From positions 3,410,001 to 3,474,000 of the forward strand of contig NZ_CP142208.1 of assembly GCF_036865545.1 (NCBI RefSeq): 64,000 nucleotides of DNA. The letters run 5' to 3'. The position numbers and the translations under genes are program-made. The notes beneath the pieces were generated by a model, which was not told the DNA's origin, ran no database searches, and worked only from the letters and a program-made list of their open reading frames with translations. Position 1 is the stretch's first letter, and each line of letters begins with the position of its first letter. Below are positions 16,991 to 25,951 of this stretch, piece by piece. Source of the DNA: Erwinia sp. E_sp_B01_1. GTDB taxonomy: Bacteria; Pseudomonadota; Gammaproteobacteria; Enterobacterales; Enterobacteriaceae.

Positions 16991-19507
16991 TTAACCACCG
17001 AGCAGTTCAATATTGATTTTGCTTTTTGCCGCACCGAATATTTCTGCTGTCTTACCTTCACTGTCAGTGCGTCCTTCATAAACAGAACCATCAGCAGTAG
17101 TTATCCGGTATCGCGTGTTAGCCAGGATATCGCCAGACTCCTTATCCTGTGCAATAAAGTTCTCACTATACCCTTGCGGAAGTTTCGGTTTAGGTGCGTC
17201 ATAGTCCGCACTTCCCATTTTCTGAACGTTGGCACACTTCAGTAAAATATTTCCCGGGGCCCCAAGCTCCATATTTCCACCTGCCAGCTTCATAAATGCA
17301 CCGTCACAGTTAACAACCAGCTCTGTTGCACCCGTGATGACTACTTTGCCTTCCACACTGGTCACCGTGACGTCTTTTTTCGCAATAGCCTCAAGCGCAT
17401 CATCCTGTGCCTGAATTTCAACTTTTCCCTTAGCGGCAAAAAGTTTCATTCCGGCCTTTCGGGCCAGCACACTCACAGCTTCACCCGCAGCCACAGTAAA
17501 ACGCTTAAGCGCGCTGATATCAGTATTTTGCTGGGACATGATCCCTACGCTGGCACTACCCGACGCCATGCGAACCGCCTGTGGGCTGGTGATGCTCACG
17601 CCTTCAGGTGCATTCAATATGATCCCTGGTTTAGCAAGCTCTTTGAGAGCTGCGTTAAGCGTCTGCTGGCTTGCAGTATCTGCTGGTAGGGCATCAGCCC
17701 CTTCAGCAGCAGATGACAAACTTTTTGCTATCGTCAGAGCATTTTCCAGCTGGGCAATAGCCTCTTTCATCGAGAGCATCTTGTCCCCGGCGAGCGTTTG
17801 CTTATCTGCTGTGATAAATACACCGGCCCCACCGCGAATGGAAACGTGTCGATCAGTACGCAGTTCCGCACCTTCACCACGAAGTGCCCTGGAAGCATTG
17901 ACATTGTGTCCTAAATTAAGCTGCGTCTTGCCTCCGTACTCCGTACTGAGCTTAACGTGCTCCTCGCCGCGCTTGTCTTCCATCCGCAGTTTGTTCAGAC
18001 CTGCTGTGCGCATCACATTGCGAGTGCTGTTCAGTTCGGTAACGTGGTCAACGTGGCGGGAGTCATGCAGCGCGTGGGCTATATACGGGCGGTCCGGATC
18101 CCCTTCGTGGAACGCAATGGCGACTTCAGTACCCTGTATCAGTGGAAAGTGGAAGCCGTATTTGTCTCCCCCGTAAGGTTTGGCAAAGCGTACCGGCATA
18201 CTTTCCATGCCCTGACGCTTGTCGTCCCGGTCAGCATCAAACTTGACCCGATACTGGCCGGATGCATCCTGCCAGGCGTAGATATCGTTGTCTTTGGCGC
18301 TGGTGACGCGGGCCATCAGCGTGCCGCTGACCACCGGACGCTTTTTAGCCGCCGGGCGCCAGCAGCGATTTTCGTAATAAGGCATTGCCTCCCACATCAC
18401 GACCAGGGCATTCCTGCGGCTGGCGATATAGCCCGTGCGGGTAATGATAACGCCGTTTTCTGTTTCTGACGGCAGGGTCGGCGGTACAGCCAGTTCACTT
18501 ATGGTCAGCACCTGTGCCGGAGAAAGCAGGGCATCATTACTGCTGCCACTGATAGTCGTCTGTCCGGACAGAAAACGTTCATGCTCAAGGCGCGCCCAGA
18601 AGTTCCCGGTTTCTGCTGACGGTGTAATTTTGTCACCACGCTCAAGGTGCCGCGGGCGGTAGTGATACACATCACCGTACGTCGTCCCCTCTCCGTCGCC
18701 CCGGGTCATATCCGCCGGTACCGAGGTCAGGATGTTTTGCGCTTCGCGGTGATTGTAATCACTGGCGATGACAGAGCGCTCAACCACGTTTTGTCGGACG
18801 TTAACCCCCCACACCGAGTCCGCTGCATTATCACTCATGCCCGACGGGCTGTTGAGTGGCAGGGTTTTACCGAATGTCCAGGCACTCTGCTTGTCCGCGA
18901 AGTGCACCACTTCAGTCTGGGTGTCAGGCTGCAGGGTGAAGAAATAAAATATCCCCACTTCAGAGAGCAGACGTTCAATAAATGCCAGATCACTTTCCTG
19001 ATACTGGTTAATTTGTTCACGTTTCGGATAATCAGCCTTAAGAGTGAACTCATATTCCCAGCCTTTCAGACCATGGTCCTGAAGGACCTCAGTCACGACT
19101 TCCGGCACCGACTTATTGACAAAAAAGCGGTGGGTGCGGAATTGCTTGCGCAGCAGAGACAGAAACGGTTCGATAATAATCTGGTATGTCGCCTGGTCAT
19201 TCGAGCCGCTGATACGCTTAAAATGCGTCACCACACCATGTACCACTTTCTGCCCGGTCAGGCCCATCAACGGGCCGGTTCCCATGGTAAAGGTGGCGGG
19301 TTTGCTCAGCAGCTGTGTAGCATCAATGTTTCTGTCACCACTGGTGAACAACACAGTGTAGTGGTACAGCTCGCTCATAAACTCTTGACCGCTGAATTCT
19401 TCCACATCCAGCGATGCCGTACAGGACGGAATATCCAGACGATAGCGGTTCAACCCGCCTTCAGTTAGCGCAGACAATGTATTTTTAAGCGTATCGGTCA
19501 GACTCAT
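16991..19507 (-). CDS. vgrG: T6SS spike protein VgrG (TssI) with C-terminal transthyretin-like domain, second cassette
   Basis: The likely start is ATG 19507 (MSLTDTLKNTLSALTE) behind GGAG, giving 838 residues. Domains in order: gp27-like base (about 1-380, with LIQGTEVAIAFHEGDPDRPY at the gp5 OB-fold junction), OB fold, DUF2345 beta-helix region (KGKVEIQAQDDALEAIA), and a C-terminal transthyretin-like domain (about 785-838, NTRYRITTADGSVYEGRTDS). Such TTR domains in VgrG proteins dock cargo effectors, as shown for Tle1 in enteroaggregative E. coli. Long central blocks are nearly identical in DNA to the other vgrG, while the ends and TTR domains diverge. The cargo is probably the adjacent split effector. 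Confidence 0.93.
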   Translation of the reverse strand: MSLTDTLKNTLSALTEGGLNRYRLDIPSCTASLDVEEFSGQEFMSELYHYTVLFTSGDRNIDATQLLSKPATFTMGTGPLMGLTGQKVVHGVVTHFKRISGSNDQATYQIIIEPFLSLLRKQFRTHRFFVNKSVPEVVTEVLQDHGLKGWEYEFTLKADYPKREQINQYQESDLAFIERLLSEVGIFYFFTLQPDTQTEVVHFADKQSAWTFGKTLPLNSPSGMSDNAADSVWGVNVRQNVVERSVIASDYNHREAQNILTSVPADMTRGDGEGTTYGDVYHYRPRHLERGDKITPSAETGNFWARLEHERFLSGQTTISGSSNDALLSPAQVLTISELAVPPTLPSETENGVIITRTGYIASRRNALVVMWEAMPYYENRCWRPAAKKRPVVSGTLMARVTSAKDNDIYAWQDASGQYRVKFDADRDDKRQGMESMPVRFAKPYGGDKYGFHFPLIQGTEVAIAFHEGDPDRPYIAHALHDSRHVDHVTELNSTRNVMRTAGLNKLRMEDKRGEEHVKLSTEYGGKTQLNLGHNVNASRALRGEGAELRTDRHVSIRGGAGVFITADKQTLAGDKMLSMKEAIAQLENALTIAKSLSSAAEGADALPADTASQQTLNAALKELAKPGIILNAPEGVSITSPQAVRMASGSASVGIMSQQNTDISALKRFTVAAGEAVSVLARKAGMKLFAAKGKVEIQAQDDALEAIAKKDVTVTSVEGKVVITGATELVVNCDGAFMKLAGGNMELGAPGNILLKCANVQKMGSADYDAPKPKLPQGYSENFIAQDKESGDILANTRYRITTADGSVYEGRTDSEGKTAEIFGAAKSKINIELLGG

Positions 19508-19566
19508 GATATTGACTCCATGGGATGACCTGCTGTCCATGACTTTCTTGCCGACGGGCAAATAAC

Positions 19567-19812
19567 AGGCTTAATCAGGGTACTCAGCAAGTACGAAAAA
19601 GAGTGATTACAGCTCCAGCAACGGGGGCACAGACAAGAGTTTTAATCAGCAATTCAGCAATAGGGTTATTTAAAATTGCTCATGCCGTATTCACTATCGC
19701 CGCTAATGTAGATAAAGCGATTAACAAATCTGTAAAAATAAGCATCAGGAAGAAACAGCACTCCCGCTATAACTAAAAATATAAAGATAAAAACCCCAAT
19801 ACTTTATACCGG
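19567..19812 (-). pseudogene. Decayed copy of the 75-residue small membrane protein
   Basis: The DNA aligns along its length with the intact gene at 28569-28796: RYKV, the hydrophobic middle, the SGDSEYGMSNF block and the end VITLFRTC can all be recovered. The start codon position reads GCA instead of GTG, and small indels put stops in every continuous reading. It lies between the lipoprotein gene and vgrG, the same position as the intact copy. The first copy of the cassette keeps the gene, so it is dispensable in this one. Confidence 0.75.
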
Positions 19813-19816
19813 GATG

Positions 19817-20284
19817 CTATTCAGAAATCTCAATTGAACCATAAGGCCTTGACATTTCGCGATCAGTCAAAGGGAAGTTATACACCTGATTATTATCAAC
19901 ACCTATTCCGGAAACAAAACTCCGGGGGGCGTTATTGTTGGTGGCTGAATGAAGTACGAATTCAACAATATATTTATTACCATCCATGAAATGGTAGTAA
20001 GAAGAAGGAATACACAATGCGCCATCAACAATCTTAAGACCCGGCGAGAAGTTGAATTTTTTCTCTTTAGGTGGCGTTCCCCGAAGATTAATACCCATGT
20101 CTACAGGCTGATAATCTTGCGCATCATTAATACTCATACAAATATCATTACCTTTCCTGTTGACCTGCGCAGTTTCATCCAAGTTTATTCTGTCGCCAGG
20201 CCCCGGGCAGCCTGTCAGGACCAACGATGAAATGCCTAATGGAATGATAAAGAAAATTTTTCGAAAATGGTTCACGCTCACCAT
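19817..20284 (-). CDS. Putative T6SS immunity periplasmic lipoprotein, second cassette
   Basis: A 155-residue protein with an N-terminal signal and lipobox LVLTGC followed directly by PGPGDRINLDET. The mature domain is small and beta-rich (ICMSINDAQDYQPVDMGINL; NFPLTDREMSRPYGSIEISE). It is strongly similar to the lipoprotein at 28796-29248. This matches the family annotated in public genomes as putative T6SS immunity periplasmic lipoprotein, from memory. It overlaps the end of the HExxH protein gene and precedes vgrG, so it may protect against that protein or against a cassette effector. No target has been shown. Confidence 0.75.
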   Translation of the reverse strand: MVSVNHFRKIFFIIPLGISSLVLTGCPGPGDRINLDETAQVNRKGNDICMSINDAQDYQPVDMGINLRGTPPKEKKFNFSPGLKIVDGALCIPSSYYHFMDGNKYIVEFVLHSATNNNAPRSFVSGIGVDNNQVYNFPLTDREMSRPYGSIEISE

Positions 20285-20841
20285 GGGAAACCTCTCAGAG
20301 AATTTTTATACCCCTCCCGTATTACTGCCTCAGAAGTGTCACCATCAAGTGTAATGTCGGGATATTTTTTATTTTCAAGGTGGCACCAGATTTCATAACC
20401 AAATGTCTGTAAAACAAAATTATCGGCAATAATTTGCGCCTGCTGTTCCATCTGATATTCATGCAGCAGACGACCATCAAGCGTATAGCGATAGCTAACA
20501 AGCCAGCTAACAAGCCCTCTCCCAATAACATTCATTCCTCTTTCCCGTTGCCAAACGTGGCTCATTTCATGAATGAACAGATACTGGAAGTTATCTGTCG
20601 ACTGCGAAAAATCATCACGGTAAGTATTACGAAAATAAAGCTCACCATTTGGCGTCATCGCCGTATCTTCATACTGTAGATTAAACGGCAGGTAGCTGTC
20701 TCTGTGGATCCAGACTTTGGAATATTCAATGGTCGAAGCAAAAACTGACTGTGCCAGCTGTATTTCGCCTGCAGTGAGCAATCGGAGGCCACCTTCTTTT
20801 ACGTTGTACTTATCCGCCTTATCCGTGTTTTTCTTAACCAT
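20278..20841 (-). CDS. HExxH zincin-like T6SS-associated protein, second cassette
   Basis: A 187-residue protein without signal peptide. The motif HEMSHVWQ (residues 91-98) matches the HExxH zinc site of gluzincin/metzincin folds. A downstream acidic helix (MEQQAQIIADNF, about 137-148) could give the third ligand. It ends GYKNSLRGFPW. The paralogue at 29242-29796 keeps all these positions. Genes of this kind beside vgrG are often labelled vgr-related; their role is not known to me. It could be a small metalloprotease effector with the adjoining lipoprotein as immunity, or a cell-wall or chaperone factor of the system. The start ATG at 20841 overlaps the stop of a clpV remnant. Confidence 0.7.
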   Translation of the reverse strand: MVKKNTDKADKYNVKEGGLRLLTAGEIQLAQSVFASTIEYSKVWIHRDSYLPFNLQYEDTAMTPNGELYFRNTYRDDFSQSTDNFQYLFIHEMSHVWQRERGMNVIGRGLVSWLVSYRYTLDGRLLHEYQMEQQAQIIADNFVLQTFGYEIWCHLENKKYPDITLDGDTSEAVIREGYKNSLRGFPW

Positions 20842-20901
20842 AAGTAAATTCTCTCACAATTTCTTCTTCATCATCCCAGCCGAGCGTCAGCGATGCGACC
20901 T
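20835..20901 (-). pseudogene. Remnant of a divergent clpV 3' end at the cassette joint
   Basis: In one minus-strand frame the bases just before the HExxH gene read VASLTLGWDDEEEIVREFTYG and stop. This matches the last residues of ClpV in the window (LLRLSWSEEEGIGLEFAHD and stop) in position, acidity and key residues. The stop overlaps the start of the HExxH gene, just as the real clpV stop overlaps the start of the other HExxH gene. Upstream the sequence runs directly into the truncated tssM. This is the scar of the recombination that placed a foreign clpV-end/HExxH segment inside tssM. Confidence 0.7.
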
Positions 20902-21614
20902 TCCGGCTTACAGGCACACGGATGCAGGGACCAGACATACAGAGGGAGTTTCCAATCCAGCGTGTTCATACGAGTGCTGATGGCATGAGACAGGGGATCC
21001 GTGGTGCTTTCAGACGGCAGCGGCTGCTCCTGCCAGGGAACAGATAACCGATCGAAAGCGGAGGTCACCCACACCGGACCATCTACCGGACGGCGGCGCA
21101 GTTTGCGCAGCGCCGTTAGCCAGGCATTGTCTGTGGGCGAATTAAGGTCGCCGCCCCACAACAACAACGTTCCCTGGTCTTCCTGCCAGAACTGCCCGGT
21201 CAGGCCAGGGGTCAGTTGTTCAACCTCCGCAACCGTCCCGGTGACCAGCAGGATACGGACATTGCGGCCCCAGCGGCGACCGTACAGATTACGCATAGCT
21301 TCACGAATAGAGGTGACTGTGACATTGCGGGGGGCGGTCTGTTTGAGGCGCCCTTCGTCATTCGGCAGTTCATTTTTTCGCTGTGCCTTAAAACGTGACC
21401 AGCGTTGATTAATCGCAAGTCCTATGGCTTTGCCGTGGCGGAAAAGCAGCAACAAAATCATTGCCACCACAAACCCCAGCACCTTCAGTCCTTTGCTATC
21501 CAGCCCGATGGCATCACCCTTTTTCCAGATGGCCAATGCAACTGCAGCAGCAATCAGTCCGGTGATACTGAGGCGTCCCCAGTTACCACGCCACCTTGAA
21601 CTATCCTTGGCCAT
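20871..21614 (-). pseudogene. Truncated tssM (N-terminal 247 codons)
   Basis: The frame encodes the first part of TssM: two membrane spans and the cytoplasmic domain through VWVTSAFDRLS and LPLYVWSLH. It then leaves the family at CACKPEGRIADARLG and stops. Full TssM has about 1138 residues, so the periplasmic domain is gone. From about 21085 to 21360 the DNA is almost identical to tssM (11815-12090), while the flanks are diverged. It follows the 386-residue protein gene with 14 bases of overlap, exactly as in the complete copy. It has a normal start and could be translated; interference with TssL or TssM is possible but unproven. Confidence 0.85.
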
Positions 21615-22758
21615 TAACCGGATCCCCTGTTGTTATGGTATTAATAAATCGATGATCGTTGTCTTCAGAAAGCATCAGGCAATCTGACTGCGTCAGCGCA
21701 ACGATGTCGCTAACGACAGCCGCCATTATCCACGGTGAAAAAGGCCCGCTCAGTCCCGCATATTTTTCCAGCCAGTGGCACTGCTCCGGTTTCCAGTTGC
21801 CGTTATATTCTTTGGTGCTGGCCAACAGAGTGGAAAACAGATTTCCCCATGCCATAGCGTCTCCCACAATGGCATCGGTTGTATTGGCCTGTGACTGGGT
21901 GGAGAAAAAGGTGTCGAGCTCTGTGTGCAGTTCTTGTGTCGGATCGAGTAACATTGGGCGAAGCAACCGGGCACGATGGCCTAACTGGTATTTTGTCGCC
22001 ACATCATCAGATGTCAGCAGTAAGGCCGCGAGCGCATCGCTATAGATTTCTCCTCCCTGCATCTGATGAACCAGCAGCAGTTCAACATTCAGGGTCGGGA
22101 ATTTGATTCGCTCTTCAACAGAAAGAAACGATTTTGAATCACAACAGATAAGAGCAGGAACCGGGCGAAGCGAAATGTTAGCCTGCCAGACTTTTGCAAA
22201 TGTTGTTTGTAATGTTGCAGGATCTTCACCAGTGTCTGTCAGCAGAGTGACAGTAAAAGGAAGATCTGCAGGTAACTTTGCCAGAACATTACCCATCCCG
22301 GTCAGCAAAACCGAGAAAGGGTCTTTACCGGCAGGCAATCTGATGCGCTTTGTCAGACGGATATTCTGTTCAAGGACCGGAGGCGCTGTCAGCAATAAAG
22401 CCGGTGCCAGGCTATCCGGTAACATGACACCACTGTGAAGAACCGCAATATGTCGCCCGGCCCAGGTCGTCCATTTCTGCTGCGCATAGTCCGCTTCGTC
22501 TGAATCGAACTGATGTTTGTCGCACGCTTCGTTGTACAACCAACCCCTTAAACAGAGGAAAATAAACCAGGCCACAAGCGGAGCTGCTGCGACGATCCAG
22601 ATATTGAATTCCTGCAATGGTCCCGCCAGCTTGTTGGCGTGAATGACAAACAGCAATACGCTCACGACTAAAGAAACGACGCCCAGCATTAACCACAGAG
22701 TGGATGAAGGCTCTTCCGGCTCTTCAGATATTGTTGATTTCTGTCGCTCCCAGCTCAT
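21601..22758 (-). CDS. T6SS-associated two-span membrane protein, copy next to truncated tssM
   Basis: About 385 residues from the second of two adjacent ATG codons (MSWERQKSTISEEPEEPS), chosen because its paralogue at 12331-13485 begins the same way and AGGA is then 7 bases away. Two N-terminal transmembrane spans precede a soluble domain. The C-terminal HWLEKYAGLSGPFSPWIMAA block is shared with the paralogue, while the middle (residues 110-200) has diverged more. Family not named. It is probably functional by itself, although its tssM partner downstream is truncated. It sits 3 bases after the PAAR gene. Confidence 0.75.
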   Translation of the reverse strand: MSWERQKSTISEEPEEPSSTLWLMLGVVSLVVSVLLFVIHANKLAGPLQEFNIWIVAAAPLVAWFIFLCLRGWLYNEACDKHQFDSDEADYAQQKWTTWAGRHIAVLHSGVMLPDSLAPALLLTAPPVLEQNIRLTKRIRLPAGKDPFSVLLTGMGNVLAKLPADLPFTVTLLTDTGEDPATLQTTFAKVWQANISLRPVPALICCDSKSFLSVEERIKFPTLNVELLLVHQMQGGEIYSDALAALLLTSDDVATKYQLGHRARLLRPMLLDPTQELHTELDTFFSTQSQANTTDAIVGDAMAWGNLFSTLLASTKEYNGNWKPEQCHWLEKYAGLSGPFSPWIMAAVVSDIVALTQSDCLMLSEDNDHRFINTITTGDPVNGQG

Positions 22759-22761
22759 CAT

Positions 22762-23028
22762 TTATCCTACTGAACAATCCGGTGCACTGGAGATCACCTG
22801 GCAACCACATTCACAATGACAACCATCCACGACAACTTCTTTACCATCAGAGATCCACTCAGATGAGCCCTCAATGATGGCATTGATCCCGTGACCTTCT
22901 ACCGGGCAATTAATTTCGTCGCCAATCAATGCTACTTTTTTGCCGTTAACTATCATTGTGGATGAGGCAGATATGACCTCACCGCCATGTGTAGTTTTAT
23001 CACCGAGCAATACAAAACCTTTAGACAT
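22762..23028 (-). CDS. PAAR-domain spike-tip protein, first cassette
   Basis: 88 residues forming one PAAR domain (MSKGFVLLGDKTTHGGEVIS; NGKKVALIGDEINCPVEGHG) with a CHCECGC end that can hold the tip metal. It differs from the PAAR protein at 13489-13755 at a limited number of positions. It caps the VgrG trimer; the partner is probably the VgrG encoded at 25952-28492. It follows the Sel1-repeat gene after a 54-base gap and leads into the 385-residue membrane protein gene. Confidence 0.92.
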   Translation of the reverse strand: MSKGFVLLGDKTTHGGEVISASSTMIVNGKKVALIGDEINCPVEGHGINAIIEGSSEWISDGKEVVVDGCHCECGCQVISSAPDCSVG

Positions 23029-23082
23029 AATCCCTTCCTGAATTCATATAAAAATATTTACAGAAATATTCCTATGGCGTTA

Positions 23083-23649
23083 CTATTTTTTATGTGCAAT
23101 TTCCTTTAGCTTCTCACACGCATTAGGCTCACCTTCGGAGCAGCTTTTTTGATATAGCGCCTTTGCTTTAACTTCATCTTTAGGTACGCCTTTGCCGTCA
23201 AAATACATTGTGGCCAAATGATTCATTGCCGAAGGCTCACTTTGTTTAACCGCAAGCTCGAGCCAGTATTTTGCTTTACTGTAATCGACAGTAACTCCTT
23301 TACCATACAAATATGCATAGCCTAGATACATTTGCGCCTTGGCATTGCTTTTATTCGCTGCCTTCTCATACCAGTAATTGGCCTTTTCGTAGCTTTGCGC
23401 AGTTTCTTTTCCGGAATAATACATATCACCTAAATCGACCTGAGCATCCGTGTTTCCGAGTTCAGCAGCGATCTGATAGAGTTCAAATGCTTTTTTCATA
23501 TCCTTCGGAACCCCCATGCCCATACGGTACATATTGGCTATTGTGTTTGCATCATCCGCTTTAGTTGTTGACGTAGGATCGATAACGATTTTTTGAGAAA
23601 AAGCAGGGATAGAGATAGACAGCAAAAATAAGTAGAACAGTGATTTCAT
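23083..23649 (-). CDS. Secreted Sel1-repeat protein, candidate immunity protein
   Basis: 188 residues. A signal peptide (MKSLFYLFLLSISIPAFS) is followed by about four Sel1-like TPR repeats, for example ANMYRMGMGVPKDMKKAFEL, LGDMYYSGKE, LGYAYLYGKGVTVDYSKAKY and LATMYFDGKGVPKDEVKAKA. It ends in a Cys pair (CSEGEPNACEKL). Sel1-repeat periplasmic proteins act as immunity proteins for some T6SS lipases, such as Tle5 in Pseudomonas. Here it lies one gene after Tle1 and its DUF2931 partner. It may be a second immunity gene for Tle1 or an orphan immunity gene left from another effector. Confidence 0.75.
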   Translation of the reverse strand: MKSLFYLFLLSISIPAFSQKIVIDPTSTTKADDANTIANMYRMGMGVPKDMKKAFELYQIAAELGNTDAQVDLGDMYYSGKETAQSYEKANYWYEKAANKSNAKAQMYLGYAYLYGKGVTVDYSKAKYWLELAVKQSEPSAMNHLATMYFDGKGVPKDEVKAKALYQKSCSEGEPNACEKLKEIAHKK

Positions 23650-23721
23650 AAAACCCTCTATTGCAGAAAAATCACAAGAAATTTGGATATTTTCTGGCGG
23701 CCGACTTTAAAATATAATGAC

Positions 23722-24369
23722 TCACCAAGTTCCATAAGGATATTTCTTATCTTTTATGAACTTTTTCATCCCCTCACTATATTCATATCCATTAGGAAAG
23801 TTAGTTTCATTTTTACACATATCCAGTTCCTTCCCTGATACTGTCGTTATTCTTGCATCATTTAATGGAATATCTGAATGACCATATTGTCTTAGCCAGA
23901 TTTTTACCTTCCCTTCAGGAGCTAGACCTATCAGCATGGTTTGTCGGTATGCATTTTTTCCAGGTTCTAAGACATCAGGGTAAGGGCTAATCATTTTATT
24001 CCACGTATCTTGAGTGAAGAATAAAGTGGACTGATAAATTTTTTTATCAATGATTGAGTCCCAGCAAAATATCATTATTTGCGGCAACCTGTCAGCTTTA
24101 TTAAACTGTGTATTCCCTGCTGAGTTCCGTTCACTCCATCGCCCTACACTTATGCCTTGTGGCTGATCAATAGTCCGATATATCGATCCATAACCATCTA
24201 CATCCAACAGTTTTAACAATGTAACCTGAGCAGGCAAAGCTTTGGGGGTAGTAAAAGCAAAGTACCATTTGTCCCAGGGAGTTTTGAAACTGTCTAGTTG
24301 CTCACTGGCACGGGCACTAACAGAGCCCACAAGTAATAAAAGTGAAATAATTCTGGTGATTGTTGTCAT
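23722..24369 (-). CDS. DUF2931-type periplasmic protein, probable Tle1 immunity protein
   Basis: From ATG 24369 the protein has 215 residues, behind a near-perfect ribosome site (AAGGAGG, 6 bases). The ATG shares bases with the Tle1 stop (ATGA), so the pair is coupled. A cleavable signal peptide (ISLLLLVGSVSARA) has no lipobox cysteine. The mature domain has the DUF2931 pattern: WDKWYFAFTTPKALPAQVTL, QGISVGRWS, LPQIMIFCWDSIIDKK and QTMLIGLAPEGKVKIWL. DUF2931 genes are common beside Tle1-like effectors. The inferred role is to block the phospholipase in the periplasm. Confidence 0.78.
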   Translation of the reverse strand: MTTITRIISLLLLVGSVSARASEQLDSFKTPWDKWYFAFTTPKALPAQVTLLKLLDVDGYGSIYRTIDQPQGISVGRWSERNSAGNTQFNKADRLPQIMIFCWDSIIDKKIYQSTLFFTQDTWNKMISPYPDVLEPGKNAYRQTMLIGLAPEGKVKIWLRQYGHSDIPLNDARITTVSGKELDMCKNETNFPNGYEYSEGMKKFIKDKKYPYGTW

Positions 24370-25949
24370 GATTTTCCTCCTTGCATATTCCAGACAGCAC
24401 GAATCCAACCGGGGTTTGGGCGATTGATAAAACAAAGCAAATTAGACGATTTGACTGCCCCATAAATAGTTTTCACTTTATCCCCATCCAGCCAGACCTC
24501 TTTAACTACCACAGGATTCCAGTGAGCGGAGCAGTGAATATATTTGCCAATCAACTGTAATTCCGGTGAGATAAAAGGCGCCGGCACACCACCACTTCTC
24601 ACCGCCTTTCCCTGGTCAATTACTTTTTGACATAAAGATTCCAGCTCAGGCGGTAAAGATAAATTCTCATCCTTGGGGAGAATCTCATTAAATAACCCTC
24701 CAGCCTCCTGAGCCGCATCCAGCATTACCCGTAAACTAACTTTGCTCCAATCATTAGTCACCACTCTCTCAATAGTTACTGCCGCCCCAACACGTTTTTG
24801 TGTGATGCCACCACGTTTTTTATCATCGTTAACCAGATAGTCATACCAGGTCTCTGTCTTTATTTCGCCGCTCGGAATTATCGTACTTAACGCTGGCAGA
24901 CTCTTTAGGTCAGGAATTTCCGCCGCTGAACGTCGGTAGATGTCGGTCACTTCAGAAGGAATACTTTCACTAACAGTTTCATTTTGGGGCTGGGTCAGGA
25001 AAAGATACTCCTTTTCCTTAGGATTATAGCCACCGCCGATATCGGAATGTGCTCCCGGTAGAGGCAATTCCGGCCAGGATTCCTTGATACTGTTCAGGCT
25101 GAAGTTGTATCGGCACTCATGCATTGCCGCTATCTGAAAGACTTTCTGTGCAATATCAAGTGGGAGATCCAGCTCAACACCAGGGTTCACACCACTATGA
25201 ACATCAAATAAATTACTTACTGTACCTACCGCACACACCGTATCAAATAACCCAAGAAAGCGGGTTGCACCTGCAGGTTTACCATGTTGATTTCGTCCAC
25301 CAAGCCCTTTAGTTATGGCCTGCTGTATGGCTTTATCATTATTTCTTACACGGTTAACAAAGTGGCGAGCTGCTGCCGCTCCACGGCTAAATCCAAAAAC
25401 ATCGAACTGAATTTTCTCAATTGCAAAATTTATTCCCTGGTTAAGAGCCAAGAATTGCGATATTTGTTCAGCAATAAGACCGACGCCTTCATCAGATTTA
25501 TCAACGACGCCGTAAAACCAGCCGCCCGTCCCCATACTTATCGTGCTATCGCCATTACCTTTATCGGTACCAATTCCCTGTACATAGGCTGCGCGTTGAT
25601 AAACTGTTTGTCCCTCAATTACTTGATCATTGGTTACATAAAGTGTATTGAGCCAGTGGATGTTAGAATAATATCCAATATAGCTTCCTGCATCATCAAG
25701 TTTTTTCCCTATTTTTTTTGCACAGGCTTCGGCGTCTTCCGTCTTCATTCCTACATCAAGATGAGTACAGGATTCCAAAAGGCGGTTCTGGGTATTAAAC
25801 GCATTATTCCCTGTACCATCAAAAAACATACCAATGGTGATAGTTATCCCCGGAACAGGTTTGCGTTTACAGATAATAGTTTTTTCGGAAATATTGACAT
25901 CAGTGAAATGTTCACAGTCACTGGCTTCCCATGCGTGATAGTCGGTCAT
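24366..25949 (-). CDS. tle1: T6SS phospholipase effector of the Tle1 family (DUF2235)
   Basis: 527 residues. The N-terminal block FFDGTGNN (42-49) is typical of DUF2235. The nucleophile elbow GFSRG (186-190, Ser188) gives the GxSxG motif of an alpha/beta hydrolase. A likely catalytic Asp is in GLFDTVCAVG (Asp236) and the His in PGAHSDIGGGY (His301). Tle1 enzymes are phospholipases that attack membranes of rival cells from the periplasm. The gene starts 2 bases after the vgrG stop, and that VgrG has a C-terminal TTR domain, the docking element for Tle1 in enteroaggregative E. coli. It has no signal or MIX domain, as expected for VgrG cargo. Confidence 0.9.
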   Translation of the reverse strand: MTDYHAWEASDCEHFTDVNISEKTIICKRKPVPGITITIGMFFDGTGNNAFNTQNRLLESCTHLDVGMKTEDAEACAKKIGKKLDDAGSYIGYYSNIHWLNTLYVTNDQVIEGQTVYQRAAYVQGIGTDKGNGDSTISMGTGGWFYGVVDKSDEGVGLIAEQISQFLALNQGINFAIEKIQFDVFGFSRGAAAARHFVNRVRNNDKAIQQAITKGLGGRNQHGKPAGATRFLGLFDTVCAVGTVSNLFDVHSGVNPGVELDLPLDIAQKVFQIAAMHECRYNFSLNSIKESWPELPLPGAHSDIGGGYNPKEKEYLFLTQPQNETVSESIPSEVTDIYRRSAAEIPDLKSLPALSTIIPSGEIKTETWYDYLVNDDKKRGGITQKRVGAAVTIERVVTNDWSKVSLRVMLDAAQEAGGLFNEILPKDENLSLPPELESLCQKVIDQGKAVRSGGVPAPFISPELQLIGKYIHCSAHWNPVVVKEVWLDGDKVKTIYGAVKSSNLLCFINRPNPGWIRAVWNMQGGKS

Positions 25950-25951
25950 GC

